Below are positions 15,943-24,776 of a stretch of DNA of 64,000 nt, in pieces (within the stretch, counting starts at the first letter, position 1; every line of letters starts with the position of its first letter). The stretch is from contig CAJUPP010000011.1 of assembly GCA_910588325.1 (NCBI GenBank), forward strand, positions 5,321-69,320. Direction: 5' to 3'. Under the pieces are notes generated by a model. The model was not told the DNA's origin and searched no databases. It saw nothing but the letters and a program-made list of their open reading frames with translations. The DNA is from an uncultured Hungatella sp. Its GTDB lineage: Bacteria > Bacillota > Clostridia > Lachnospirales > Lachnospiraceae. The position numbers and the translations under genes were made by a program.

Positions 15943-17156
15943 AAAACATCCTGCTCTACAATAAATTCTTCTCCGTTTTCCAGATATTTTTGAAGCTGAG
16001 TCTGAATCTTATATGTGGAGGACGCCAACGCGGTGCTGGTAGGCACATCATGATTCAGGGAATTGATGATGGCAGCCAGATATTTGCTCATATCCGCTTC
16101 CAGATACCAGGGCTTTATAAAAAGCTCTTTCGGGCGGTGAATCAGATTGGTGGTGATTACATAGTCTATGTATCCTTTTTCATAGAACAGGTCAAATTTT
16201 TCAAGGCCGTGAGTAAAAAGGCCAAAGGTGCAGCATATAATCACCCTCTTGGCTTTCCGGTCCTTTAGCTCCCTGGCGGTATCCAGCATGCTTTCCCCGG
16301 AGGCAATCATATCGTCAATAATCAGCACGGTTTTTCCCTCTACGGAGGAGCCCAGGAATTCATGGGCCACAATCGGGTTGCGTCCGTCTACGATACGGGA
16401 GTAGTCTCTGCGCTTATAGAACATTCCCATGTCCACGCTCAGCTGGTTCGCCAGATATACGGCTCTGGGCATAGCGCCTTCATCTGGGCTGATTACCATC
16501 AGGTGTTCCCGATCAATTTTTAAAGTCTTTTCATGTTCAAACAGTGTCTTAATAAACTGATAGGTGGGCATGAAGTTATCAAAATCGTTTAGGGGAATGG
16601 CGTTCTGGACTCTGGGGTCATGGGCGTCAAAGGTGATAATATTCTTCACACCCATCTGCACCAGCTCTTTTAAAGCGATGGCGCAATCTAAGGACTCCCG
16701 ATTGGTCCGGCGGTGCTGCCGGCCTTCATATAAATATGGCATCACAACGCTGACCCGGTGGGCGGTGGATACCGAAGCGCCGATGACGCGTTTTAAATCT
16801 TCAAAATGATCGTCAGGAGACATATAATTGACACGGCCGTTGATGGTATAGGACAGGCTGTGGTTGGTGACATCAGCCATAATATAGATATCTGTGCCGC
16901 GGATCGATTCATTGATGACTGCCTTTGCTTCGCCGGTGCCAAACCGAGAGCAGGTCAAATCCAGAATATAAGAATCAACATCATAACCACGATAGCTTAA
17001 GTTTTCCTTTCTGCAAAGAAGCTCTTCCATATCTTTTCTTCGAAAAGAAACAATATGGTCATTGACAAGGGATGCCAAATCTCTGCAGCCTTCTAAGGCA
17101 GCCAGCTTTAAAGGCGCCACGGGAAGGGAGTGATTATATAAAAAATTAGATGCCAT
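15939..17156 (-). CDS. prs: Ribose-phosphate pyrophosphokinase, long form
   Basis: Makes PRPP from ribose-5-phosphate and ATP for nucleotide, His and Trp synthesis. The protein is about 405 residues, longer than the usual 310-320, because of an N-terminal extension typical of a clostridial subgroup. FDAHDPRVQ matches the catalytic flexible-loop region, and VLIIDDMIASGESMLDTA is the PRPP-binding loop, with Ala-Ser-Gly-Glu in place of the common Thr-Gly-Gly-Thr. GGAGGA precedes the start MASNFLYN; a longer frame begins at 17195. It is the only minus-strand gene in this block and ends overlapping pgeF. Confidence 0.9.
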   Translation of the reverse strand: MASNFLYNHSLPVAPLKLAALEGCRDLASLVNDHIVSFRRKDMEELLCRKENLSYRGYDVDSYILDLTCSRFGTGEAKAVINESIRGTDIYIMADVTNHSLSYTINGRVNYMSPDDHFEDLKRVIGASVSTAHRVSVVMPYLYEGRQHRRTNRESLDCAIALKELVQMGVKNIITFDAHDPRVQNAIPLNDFDNFMPTYQFIKTLFEHEKTLKIDREHLMVISPDEGAMPRAVYLANQLSVDMGMFYKRRDYSRIVDGRNPIVAHEFLGSSVEGKTVLIIDDMIASGESMLDTARELKDRKAKRVIICCTFGLFTHGLEKFDLFYEKGYIDYVITTNLIHRPKELFIKPWYLEADMSKYLAAIINSLNHDVPTSTALASSTYKIQTQLQKYLENGEEFIVEQDVF

Positions 17157-17374
17157 GGGGGTCCTCCATATGTTAGGAATGGTTTTTATATACATTGCCG
17201 AACGGACAAAAAATGTTCTATACTATATATAGCATTTTTCTACAAAAACCGTCAATATTATTAGGGAAAGTATTTCTAAAAATACAAAGGATTGGGATTC
17301 CTTTACAAAAGGAGAGAATCTTGTTATCATTAAAGAAAACGGAAGGAACACAAGAAGAAGGGGATCAGGCGATC

Positions 17375-18724
17375 ATGAAAAAAGGACATGTCATAAAATC
17401 TGTGGATCCGGGGTCTATCGGTGATGAGCTGGGGCTTGAACCGGGGGACGAACTGCTGACCATAGACGGTCATCAGCTGGAAGATATTTTTGATTATGAG
17501 TATTATATCCAGAGTGAATCCATCGAAGTGCTTATAAGAAAGGCGGACGGTGAAGAGTGGGAACTGGATATTGAAAATGATTATGAGGATTTGGGGCTGA
17601 CTTTTGAAAACGGTCTCATGAGCGATTACCGTTCCTGCCGCAACAAGTGCATTTTCTGTTTTATTGATCAGATGCCGAAAGGCATGAGGGACACGCTGTA
17701 TTTTAAGGATGATGATTCCAGGCTTTCGTTTCTCCAGGGAAATTACGTTACCCTGACGAATATGAGCAGAAAGGACATTGACCGGATCATTGATTTCAAG
17801 CTGGCTCCCATCAATATTTCCGTGCACACCACCAATCCGAAGCTTCGATGCAAAATGCTGAACAACCGCTTCGCCGGAGATGCCCTTAAAAACATGGACA
17901 GGCTTTTTAAGGCCGGGACGCCTATGAACGGGCAGATTGTCATGTGCAGGAATATCAATGACGGAAAAGAGCTGGAACGGACCATTGAGGATTTGAGCAA
18001 ATACATTCCCTGCATGGAAAGCGTCTCGGTGGTGCCGGTAGGACTGTCCAAATTCCGGGAAGGTCTGTATCCGCTGGAACCCATTACCAGAGAGGATGCA
18101 ATCAATACCATTGACATTGTGGAGCAGTGGCAGAAAAAGCTGTATGACAGATACGGCACTCATTTTATTCATGCCAGTGATGAGTTTTATATTCTGGCGG
18201 GGCGGCCTTTGCCGGAGACAGAACGGTATGACGGATTTGTTCAGCTGGAAAACGGGGTGGGGATGATTCGGCTTATGACTGCAGAGGTGGAGGAAACCCT
18301 TGCTAAGCTTGAGGGAGACGACAGGGAGGAAGAACTGTCCATTGCCACCGGACGTTTGGCCTATGAGTATTTAAAGGGCTTTCTGGAGCAGATCAGGAAA
18401 AAGTTTCCTGGCCGGATTGTCCACCTTTACCCAATTGTCAATCGTTTTTTCGGAGAGCAGATTACGGTGGCAGGTCTGATTACAGGGAGAGATCTGATGG
18501 AGCAGCTACAGGGAAAACCGCTTGGCAGCAGGCTGATCCTGCCGTCCTGCATGTTTCGGAGCGGAGAGGAAGTGTTTTTGGATGATGTAACCAGGCAGGA
18601 GGTAAAAACCGCTTTACAAGTTCCGGTGAATATTGTAAAATCAAGCGGTCAGGATTTTGTGAACGCAGTGCTGTATCCTCAGTCAGAAGCGCCGGTTTTC
18701 TATGAGGGATACGAGCTGCCTTAA
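17375..18724 (+). CDS. DUF512 radical-SAM-like protein with PDZ domain
   Basis: The 449-residue protein has an N-terminal PDZ-like domain (GSIGDELGLEPGDELLTIDG, about 10-35) and then a radical-SAM-type cluster Cys88-x3-Cys92-x2-Cys95 in CRNKCIFCF. The C-terminal DUF512 domain includes YPIVNRFFGEQITVAGLITG. The family is conserved directly upstream of der in Clostridia but its reaction is unknown. The start at 17375 is followed by MKKGHVIKSVDPGS and preceded by GAAGGGG; the frame is open back to 17195, but without a good start. Confidence 0.9.
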   Translation: MKKGHVIKSVDPGSIGDELGLEPGDELLTIDGHQLEDIFDYEYYIQSESIEVLIRKADGEEWELDIENDYEDLGLTFENGLMSDYRSCRNKCIFCFIDQMPKGMRDTLYFKDDDSRLSFLQGNYVTLTNMSRKDIDRIIDFKLAPINISVHTTNPKLRCKMLNNRFAGDALKNMDRLFKAGTPMNGQIVMCRNINDGKELERTIEDLSKYIPCMESVSVVPVGLSKFREGLYPLEPITREDAINTIDIVEQWQKKLYDRYGTHFIHASDEFYILAGRPLPETERYDGFVQLENGVGMIRLMTAEVEETLAKLEGDDREEELSIATGRLAYEYLKGFLEQIRKKFPGRIVHLYPIVNRFFGEQITVAGLITGRDLMEQLQGKPLGSRLILPSCMFRSGEEVFLDDVTRQEVKTALQVPVNIVKSSGQDFVNAVLYPQSEAPVFYEGYELP

Positions 18725-18735
18725 GGGAGATGAAT

Positions 18736-20070
18736 ATGAGTAAACCGATTGTCGCTATTGTAGGGCGGCCGAACGTGGGAAAGTCCACATTATTTAACGC
18801 CATTGCCGGAGAGACGATTTCTATTGTGAAGGATACTCCGGGAGTGACCAGAGACAGAATTTATGCGGACTGTCACTGGCTTGATATGAATTTTACTCTG
18901 ATTGATACCGGCGGTATTGAGCCGGATACCAATGATGTGATTCTGGCCCAGATGCGGGAACAGGCAGAGACGGCCATCGCCACGGCAGACGTGATTATAT
19001 TTATTGTAGATGTGCATCAGGGGCTGGTGGATTCGGATTTTCGGGTGGCGGATATGCTGCGTAAATCCAGGAAGCCGGTGGTTCTGGCCGTGAACAAAGT
19101 GGACAGCTTTAAGAAATACGGCAATGATGTCTATGAATTTTATAACCTGGGAATCGGTGATCCCATGCCGGTATCTGCGTCTTCCAGGCTGGGACTGGGG
19201 GATCTTCTGGATGAAGTGGCGAAGCATTTCGGAGCGGAGCAGCTTGAGGATGAGGAGGATGACGACCGCCCAAGGGTGGCGATTGTGGGAAAACCCAATG
19301 TAGGAAAGTCCTCTATTGTTAATAAACTGGCAGGGGAGAATCGGGTGATTGTATCCGACATTGCCGGTACCACCAGAGATGCGGTAGACACCAGTGTGGT
19401 ATATCAGGGGACAGAATATATTTTTATTGATACGGCAGGGCTGCGCCGGAAGAGCAAGATCAAAGAGGATTTGGAGCGGTACAGCATTATCCGCGCTGTG
19501 GCCGCTGTGGAGCGGGCGGATGTTGTCATTGTGGTGATTGACGCTTCTGAGGGGATTACGGAACAGGATGCTAAGATTGCGGGAATTGCCCATGAGCGAG
19601 GCAAAGGAATCATCGTGGCGGTCAACAAGTGGGATGCCATCGAGAAAAACGACAAGACCATCTATGAGTTTACGAAAAAGGTGAGGAATACCCTTTCCTT
19701 TATGCAGTATGCGGAGATTGTGTTTATCTCCGCAGTGACGGGACAGAGGCTGAATAAGCTGTTTGAGACCATCGATATGGTGCGTGAGAATCAGACTCTT
19801 CGGGTTCAGACCGGTGTGTTGAACGAGATCATCACGGAAGCTGCGGCCATGCAGCAGCCGCCGTCGGATAAGGGGAAGAGGCTGAAGATTTATTATACGA
19901 CTCAGGTGGCAGTGAAGCCGCCTACCTTTGTTTTGTTTGTCAATGACAAGAGTTTGATGCATTTTTCCTACACCAGATATCTGGAAAACCGGATTCGGGA
20001 ATCTTTCGGATTCCGGGGGACGGCTCTTAAGTTTATCGCAAGAGAACGTACGGGAAAGGATGGAAAATAA
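18736..20070 (+). CDS. der: Ribosome biogenesis GTPase Der (EngA)
   Basis: The tandem GTPase needed for 50S assembly. The 445-residue protein has P-loops GRPNVGKST (10-18) and GKPNVGKSS (185-193), each with its own NKxD (VNKVD, VNKWD), and a C-terminal KH-like domain. The ATG at 18736 has AAGGGA 7 bases upstream; the ATG at 18730 is too close. It is followed after 3 bp by plsY, as in many Firmicutes. Confidence 0.97.
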   Translation: MSKPIVAIVGRPNVGKSTLFNAIAGETISIVKDTPGVTRDRIYADCHWLDMNFTLIDTGGIEPDTNDVILAQMREQAETAIATADVIIFIVDVHQGLVDSDFRVADMLRKSRKPVVLAVNKVDSFKKYGNDVYEFYNLGIGDPMPVSASSRLGLGDLLDEVAKHFGAEQLEDEEDDDRPRVAIVGKPNVGKSSIVNKLAGENRVIVSDIAGTTRDAVDTSVVYQGTEYIFIDTAGLRRKSKIKEDLERYSIIRAVAAVERADVVIVVIDASEGITEQDAKIAGIAHERGKGIIVAVNKWDAIEKNDKTIYEFTKKVRNTLSFMQYAEIVFISAVTGQRLNKLFETIDMVRENQTLRVQTGVLNEIITEAAAMQQPPSDKGKRLKIYYTTQVAVKPPTFVLFVNDKSLMHFSYTRYLENRIRESFGFRGTALKFIARERTGKDGK

Positions 20071-20073
20071 AGA

Positions 20074-20715
20074 ATGGAAAGGATTCTCTGTTTGGCGGCG
20101 GGATATGTCTGTGGTCTGATCCAGACAGGATATTTTTACAGCAGACGTCATAATGTGGATATCAGAAAACACGGAAGCGGAAATTCCGGCAGTACCAATA
20201 TTCTTCGGGTTATGGGAGTGAAGGCAGGGGCCATTGTGTTTTTCGGAGATTTTTTAAAGACTTTCATACCTTGTGTTCTGGTTCGGTATCTGGTTTTTCG
20301 CCACAGGCCGGAGATTGCCTGCCTGATGCTTTTATACACGGCTCTTGGAGTGATACTGGGCCACAATTATCCGTTTTACCTGAAATTTAAAGGAGGTAAG
20401 GGGATTGCGGCTACGGCAGGACTTTTAGTTGCCCTGGATTTACGGGTGACTGCTGTCTGCCTTCTGGCCTTTATTCTCATTGTGGCAGTGACAAGATTTG
20501 TGTCTCTGGGCTCTCTGGTGGTTGTGTCCATTTTTCTGGTATTTATGGTGTTCTTTGGGCAGAGAGGGGATTATGGGCTGGAGGCTTTTTGTCTGCCGGA
20601 GTTTTACGGAGTGTCGGCTATTATTACGGCGCTGGCATTCTGGAGGCACAGGTCTAATATTGTAAGACTGGTTCAGGGGAAGGAGAATAAAATTGGGGGG
20701 AAGATAAGGAGCTGA
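20074..20715 (+). CDS. plsY: Acyl-phosphate:glycerol-3-phosphate acyltransferase PlsY
   Basis: A polytopic membrane enzyme that puts the first acyl chain on glycerol-3-phosphate. The 213-residue protein has about five hydrophobic segments and the three family motifs: GSGNSGSTNILRVMG (about 32-46), GHNYPFYLKFKGGKG and the C-terminal charged loop WRHRSN. It lies 3 bp after der and ends the operon. The 227-bp gap downstream holds the livK promoter. Confidence 0.95.
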   Translation: MERILCLAAGYVCGLIQTGYFYSRRHNVDIRKHGSGNSGSTNILRVMGVKAGAIVFFGDFLKTFIPCVLVRYLVFRHRPEIACLMLLYTALGVILGHNYPFYLKFKGGKGIAATAGLLVALDLRVTAVCLLAFILIVAVTRFVSLGSLVVVSIFLVFMVFFGQRGDYGLEAFCLPEFYGVSAIITALAFWRHRSNIVRLVQGKENKIGGKIRS

Positions 20716-20862
20716 TCTATGATAAAGAAACAAAGGAATACACGTGTGTAATTGAACGTATGCGGAACCCATGAAAAATGGAATGATATATAATAACTCA
20801 GGGGAATAATATGTATAACTACTATGTATATCCATTATGGAGGACTTTATCGTAGGAAAGTG

Positions 20863-20891
20863 TTGACAAGCGAAAATGATAAAGATATAAT
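20863..20891 (+). promoter_or_regulatory. Sigma-A promoter of livK
   Basis: Perfect TTGACA (20863-20868) and TATAAT (20886-20891) with a 17-bp spacer, about 50 bp before livK. This consensus promoter fits a highly expressed solute-binding protein. Confidence 0.85.
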
Positions 20892-20942
20892 GACTAAGAA
20901 GTTTTTACATGAAAGAATTTCTATGAGGAGGAAAAGAAAATT

Positions 20943-22190
20943 ATGAAAAAACTGGTTAGTTTTGGTTTAGCAGCAGCTATGGTTGTTTCACTGGCTGCAT
21001 GTGGTTCCGGGTCAAATTCAGGATCCGGTTCCGGGTCTTCTGAGACTACGGCAGCAGCGACAACAGCAGCGGCAGAGGCAGAGGGTTCTCAGGCAGCAGG
21101 GACGGAAGGCGGTTCTGACAATGCTGGAGCAGAGGGAAGTTTTAAGATCGGTGTCATCGGACCGTTGACCGGCGGCGCAGCAGCTTACGGCAACGCGGTA
21201 AAGAACGGTGCGGATCTGGCAGTAAAAGAGATTAATGCGGCAGGCGGCGCAGGCGGCTACATGCTGGAGGTTAATCCGCAGGATGACGAGCATGACGCTC
21301 AGAAGTCTGTAAATGCATACAATACCCTGAAAGACTGGGGTGCACAGATGATCGTAGGTTCCACTACTTCCGGTCCGTGTATCGCAGTGGCATCAGAGAC
21401 ATCCAATGACAATATGTTCCAGATTACACCATCTGGTTCTGCAGTAGAGTGTGTGTCCCCAGACAATGTATTCCGTGTATGTTTCTCCGACCCGGATCAG
21501 GGAATGGCAGCAGCAAAATATATCGGCGAGAATAAGCTGGCTACAACAGTTGCAATTATCTATGACAGCTCCACAGAGTATTCTTCCGGTATCCGTGAGG
21601 CATTTATAAAGGAAGCCGGAAATCAGGGACTGGAAATTGTAGCTGACGAGGCATTTACTGCTGATACTGCTACGGATTTCTCCGTACAGCTTGACAAGGC
21701 AAAAGAGGCTAATGCAGAGTTGGTATTCCTTCCGATTTACTATCAGGAAGCTTCCATCATCTTAAAGCAGGCCAGCGACAAAGAGTTTGCTCCGATTTTC
21801 TTCGGCGTAGATGGTATGGACGGAATCTTAAGCGTAAAGAACTTTGATACTTCTCTGGCAGAGGGTGTTATGCTGTTAACTCCTTTCTCCGCAACAGAGG
21901 AATCCAGCCAGAAGTTTACTTCTGATTATGTGGCAGCATACGGTGAGGAGCCGAACCAGTTCGCAGCAGATTCTTATGATGCGGTTTATGCATTGAAGGC
22001 AGCCATTGAGCAATCCGGTGTAACTCCGGATATGGATGCTTCCGCTATCTGCGATGCACTGAAGACTGCTATGACAGAGATTTCGATTGATGGTTTGACT
22101 GGTGCAGGGATGTCCTGGAATGCGGCAGGTGAGCCGGATAAGGAGCCAAAGGCAGCAAAGATTGTAAATGGTGTCTATGAGATGCAGTAA
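20943..22190 (+). CDS. livK: Branched-chain amino acid ABC transporter substrate-binding lipoprotein
   Basis: The 415-residue protein has a lipoprotein signal with lipobox LAAC (Cys20), an Ala/Gly/Ser-rich tether (about 21-66) and a type I periplasmic-binding fold from FKIGVIGPLTGGAAAYG onward, as in LivJ/LivK. IVGSTTSGPCIAVASETS is the ligand-contact segment near the hinge. AGGAGGAAAAG precedes the ATG. Permease and ATPase genes follow downstream, interrupted by palindromic repeats. Confidence 0.93.
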   Translation: MKKLVSFGLAAAMVVSLAACGSGSNSGSGSGSSETTAAATTAAAEAEGSQAAGTEGGSDNAGAEGSFKIGVIGPLTGGAAAYGNAVKNGADLAVKEINAAGGAGGYMLEVNPQDDEHDAQKSVNAYNTLKDWGAQMIVGSTTSGPCIAVASETSNDNMFQITPSGSAVECVSPDNVFRVCFSDPDQGMAAAKYIGENKLATTVAIIYDSSTEYSSGIREAFIKEAGNQGLEIVADEAFTADTATDFSVQLDKAKEANAELVFLPIYYQEASIILKQASDKEFAPIFFGVDGMDGILSVKNFDTSLAEGVMLLTPFSATEESSQKFTSDYVAAYGEEPNQFAADSYDAVYALKAAIEQSGVTPDMDASAICDALKTAMTEISIDGLTGAGMSWNAAGEPDKEPKAAKIVNGVYEMQ

Positions 22191-22213
22191 GCATTTATAA
22201 TATCTTTATAATC

Positions 22214-22493
22214 GAGAGAGGGGTTGTCCTGTGGCCAATGTCATTTAGTTAAGATTTTGCTGTTTGAGAAATCGTGGAAGGTCCGCCCGGCGAGAAAATG
22301 ATATTGTTTTCTCCTGGGCACGCTCTCGCTACGTGAGGAGCGTAGCGGTACATAAGGCGCTAAAAAACAGCGCCTAAGTACCGACGGTCTTCAAGTACCC
22401 TGGAGAAAACAATATCATTTTCTCGCCGGGCTACGTTTTCTCGAAATGTCAAGTGTTAACTAAATGACGTTGGTCCTGTGGCAGCCTCTCTTC
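22214..22493 (+). terminator. Hairpin after livK split by a mobile element
   Basis: GAGAGAG G (22214-22221) and CCTCTCT (22485-22491) would lie about 16 bases apart if the 237-bp palindromic element and one target copy were removed, making a 7-bp stem after livK. It was probably a transcription-attenuating hairpin before the insertion. No T-run follows, so termination strength is uncertain. Confidence 0.4.
22226..22482. mobile_element. 237-bp MITE-like palindromic element with 10-bp target duplication
   Basis: The element spans 22236-22472. Its ends are 17-bp inverted repeats, CAATGTCATTTAGTTAA and the complement with one mismatch. It is flanked by perfect direct repeats GTCCTGTGGC at 22226-22235 and 22473-22482, as expected of a transposition event. 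Inside is a perfect 30-bp inverted repeat (22285-22314 and 22402-22431) and a central core (22319-22385) with further hairpins. It encodes nothing, so it would need a transposase acting in trans. Confidence 0.85.
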
Positions 22494-22566
22494 ATTATAT
22501 AAATATATAAAAATAAATACATAAATACGTCTGTAGTCTCCATTTTTGGCCTATGCCAATAACGTA

Positions 22567-22703
22567 GCTTCGGAGTAATGATAAAACATCTGCAGACCAT
22601 TTTTCACGTCGGTACTTAGCGCACGTTTTTTGGGCGCTTAGCACCGCTACGTGAAAACCTGAGCGAGAGCGTGTCGGAAGATGTTTTATCATTACTCCGA
22701 AGC
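22567..22703. repeat. Second palindromic element sharing the same core in inverse orientation
   Basis: Perfect 25-bp arms (22567-22591 and 22679-22703) enclose a core at 22608-22673. This core, read on the opposite strand, matches the core of the first element: CACGCTCTCGCT ... CGTAGCGGT ... AAAAAAC ... CTAAGTACCGAC. The arms differ in sequence from those of the first element but each set pairs perfectly. No target duplication was found. Confidence 0.8.
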
Positions 22704-22733
22704 GGACTATCGAAGCGGACTATCGAAGCGGAC
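22698..22733. repeat. Tandem repeat, 13-bp unit, 2.8 copies
   Basis: CGAAGCGGACTAT at 22698-22710 and 22711-22723, then CGAAGCGGAC at 22724-22733. The first unit overlaps the right arm of the second palindrome, so the array probably arose by slippage or repeated end-duplication at its edge. Confidence 0.85.
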
Positions 22734-22754
22734 CTGTTCGCCAGAAACTTCTGC

Positions 22755-22783
22755 TTGCGTAACACAGTAGCCTATGATATAAT
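22755..22783 (+). promoter_or_regulatory. Promoter for livHMGF
   Basis: TTGCGT (22755-22760), a 17-bp spacer and TATAAT (22778-22783) lie between the palindromic repeats and livH. They would allow the permease and ATPase genes to be expressed separately from livK, whose transcript must pass two large hairpins. Confidence 0.65.
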
Positions 22784-22820
22784 TCGACATAATATTGTTT
22801 TGAAAAAGAGGGGTAGGAAT

Positions 22821-23702
22821 ATGAGTTTTCTGTCTTATTTGATTAATGGCATCAGCTTGGGCAGCATCTATGCAATTATTGCCCTTGGATACACCATGGT
22901 ATACGGAATTGCCAGAATGCTGAATTTTGCCCATGGAGATATTATCATGGTGGGCGGTTTTGCGATTTTCACTGCAGTCAGCACCATGGGACTGTCGCCG
23001 CTCATAGGAATTCTGGTGGGAGTGGTAGTGTGTACAGTTCTTGGCGTAGTCATTGAAACCGTTGCCTACCGTCCTCTTAGAGGGGCATCTTCTCTGGCAG
23101 TTTTGATTACGGCCATCGGTGTCAGCTACCTGCTTCAGAATATTGCTCTTTTAGTCTTTGGATCCAATGCCCGCCAGTTTACCTCTGTGGTAAATGTTCC
23201 AAGTCTGAAGCTGGCAGGAGGGCAGCTGTCTATCTCAGGGGTGACTCTGGTCACGATTGTGACTTGTATTGTCATTATGTTGGCGTTGACTACATTTATT
23301 AAGAAGACAAAGATTGGTCAGGCTATGCTTGCCGTATCGGAGGATAAGGGTGCGGCTACATTGATGGGAATTAACGTAAACCGTACCATTGCAGTTACGT
23401 TTGCCATCGGTTCCGCTCTGGCGGCTGTGGCCGGCGCGCTTTTGTGCTCCACCTATCCGTCTCTGACACCATATACTGGTTCCATGCCGGGCATCAAGGC
23501 ATTTGTGGCGGCAGTATTCGGAGGAATCGGTTCGATTCCCGGGGCTTTGATCGGCGGAGTTATCTTGGGGGTCATTGAGAATCTTTCGAAAGCGTATATT
23601 TCTTCACAGTTGTCGGATGCCATCGTGTTTGCAGTGCTGATTGTGGTGCTTTTAGTCCGGCCTACTGGAATTCTGGGCAAGAAGATTAATGAGAAAGTGT
23701 AG
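22821..23702 (+). CDS. livH: Branched-chain amino acid ABC permease LivH
   Basis: An inner-membrane permease subunit of 293 residues with about eight hydrophobic helices. NGISLGSIYAIIALGYTMVYG and LNFAHGDIIMVGGF are the LivH signature, and the EAA-like loop GAATLMGINVNRT contacts the ATPases. The ATG at 22821 follows GAGGGGTAGG; the frame extends upstream into the repeat region without a plausible start. Its stop is directly followed by livM. Confidence 0.95.
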   Translation: MSFLSYLINGISLGSIYAIIALGYTMVYGIARMLNFAHGDIIMVGGFAIFTAVSTMGLSPLIGILVGVVVCTVLGVVIETVAYRPLRGASSLAVLITAIGVSYLLQNIALLVFGSNARQFTSVVNVPSLKLAGGQLSISGVTLVTIVTCIVIMLALTTFIKKTKIGQAMLAVSEDKGAATLMGINVNRTIAVTFAIGSALAAVAGALLCSTYPSLTPYTGSMPGIKAFVAAVFGGIGSIPGALIGGVILGVIENLSKAYISSQLSDAIVFAVLIVVLLVRPTGILGKKINEKV

Positions 23703-23711
23703 GTGATGAGA

Positions 23712-24776
23712 ATGAAAAAGAATAAAGTGCTGATTCAGGATTTAATCACCTATGGAATTGTATTTTTGATGTGGGGCCTGGTTCTGCTCATGGAGACTAC
23801 GGGCAGCATGACAAGTCTTCTTCGGGGGCTTCTGGTTCCGCTGTGTATCTATGCGATTCTGGCGATCTCTTTGAACCTTACTGTGGGAATCTTAGGGGAG
23901 TTGAGTCTGGGGCATGCAGGGTTTATGTGTGTGGGTGCTTTTTCAGGAGCGTTTTTTACCCGGTGTATGGAAGGGGCGATTCCCGGTGTGGGGCTTCGGT
24001 TTTTCCTGGCTCTGATTCTTGGAGCGGTGGTAGCGGGGATCTTCGGCATTCTGATCGGAATCCCGGTTCTGCGTCTGAAGGGCGACTATCTGGCTATCGT
24101 GACCTTGGCTTTCGGCGAGATTATCAAGAATCTGATTAATGTTATGTATGTGGGAAGAGACGCTTCCGGTTTTCATTTTTCCATTAAAGATACGACTTCT
24201 TTGGGGCTGGATGAGACCGGTGTGGTTATCATTAAGGGGGCTCAGGGAATCACCGGGACTCCCAGAGCGGCTACGTTTACCATCGGTATGGTTTTGCTGC
24301 TGATTACATTGTTTATTGTACTGAATCTGATGCATTCCAGAACAGGACGCGCCATCATGGCTATCCGTGACAATCGGATTGCGGCGGAGTCCATCGGTAT
24401 CCACATTACCAAATATAAACTGATGGCATTTTCCATCTCCGCGGCTTTGGCAGGAGTGGCGGGAGTGGTGTATGCCCACAGCCTTTCCACTCTGGCGGCC
24501 ACATCCAATAACTTTGGATATAACAAATCCATTATGATTCTGGTGTTTGTGGTACTGGGCGGTTTGGGAAATATCAGAGGTTCCATGATAGCAGCCATTG
24601 TGCTGACGGCGCTGCCGGAACTGCTTCGCGGACTGAACGATTACCGAATGTTGATTTATGCCATTGTTCTGATTGTTATGATGTTGTTTAACTCCAGTCC
24701 TAAGGCCATCGAGATGCGCGGCGTCCTGATGGAAAAATTCAGACATAAAAAATCTGCTGAAAAGGAGGCCGCTTAA
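23712..24776 (+). CDS. livM: Branched-chain amino acid ABC permease LivM
   Basis: The partner permease of LivH, 354 residues, with about nine membrane helices. LNLTVGILGELSLGHAGFMCVGAF is the LivM counterpart of the LivH motif, and AAESIGIHITKYKLMAF is the ATPase-contact loop. The start at 23712 has AGGTGA just upstream, a site that overlaps the livH stop codon and implies coupled translation. livG begins with no gap after its stop. Confidence 0.95.
   Translation: MKKNKVLIQDLITYGIVFLMWGLVLLMETTGSMTSLLRGLLVPLCIYAILAISLNLTVGILGELSLGHAGFMCVGAFSGAFFTRCMEGAIPGVGLRFFLALILGAVVAGIFGILIGIPVLRLKGDYLAIVTLAFGEIIKNLINVMYVGRDASGFHFSIKDTTSLGLDETGVVIIKGAQGITGTPRAATFTIGMVLLLITLFIVLNLMHSRTGRAIMAIRDNRIAAESIGIHITKYKLMAFSISAALAGVAGVVYAHSLSTLAATSNNFGYNKSIMILVFVVLGGLGNIRGSMIAAIVLTALPELLRGLNDYRMLIYAIVLIVMMLFNSSPKAIEMRGVLMEKFRHKKSAEKEAA

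Noticed and set aside
18790..20172. Long open frame on the minus strand (460 codons) opposite der
   Set aside because: It is antisense to a clear der gene, has no ribosome binding site, and its product is rich in His, Arg and Pro as expected of a shadow frame.
22698..22733. Short repeats considered as a CRISPR array
   Set aside because: The 13-bp units abut each other with no spacers, and no cas gene is present.
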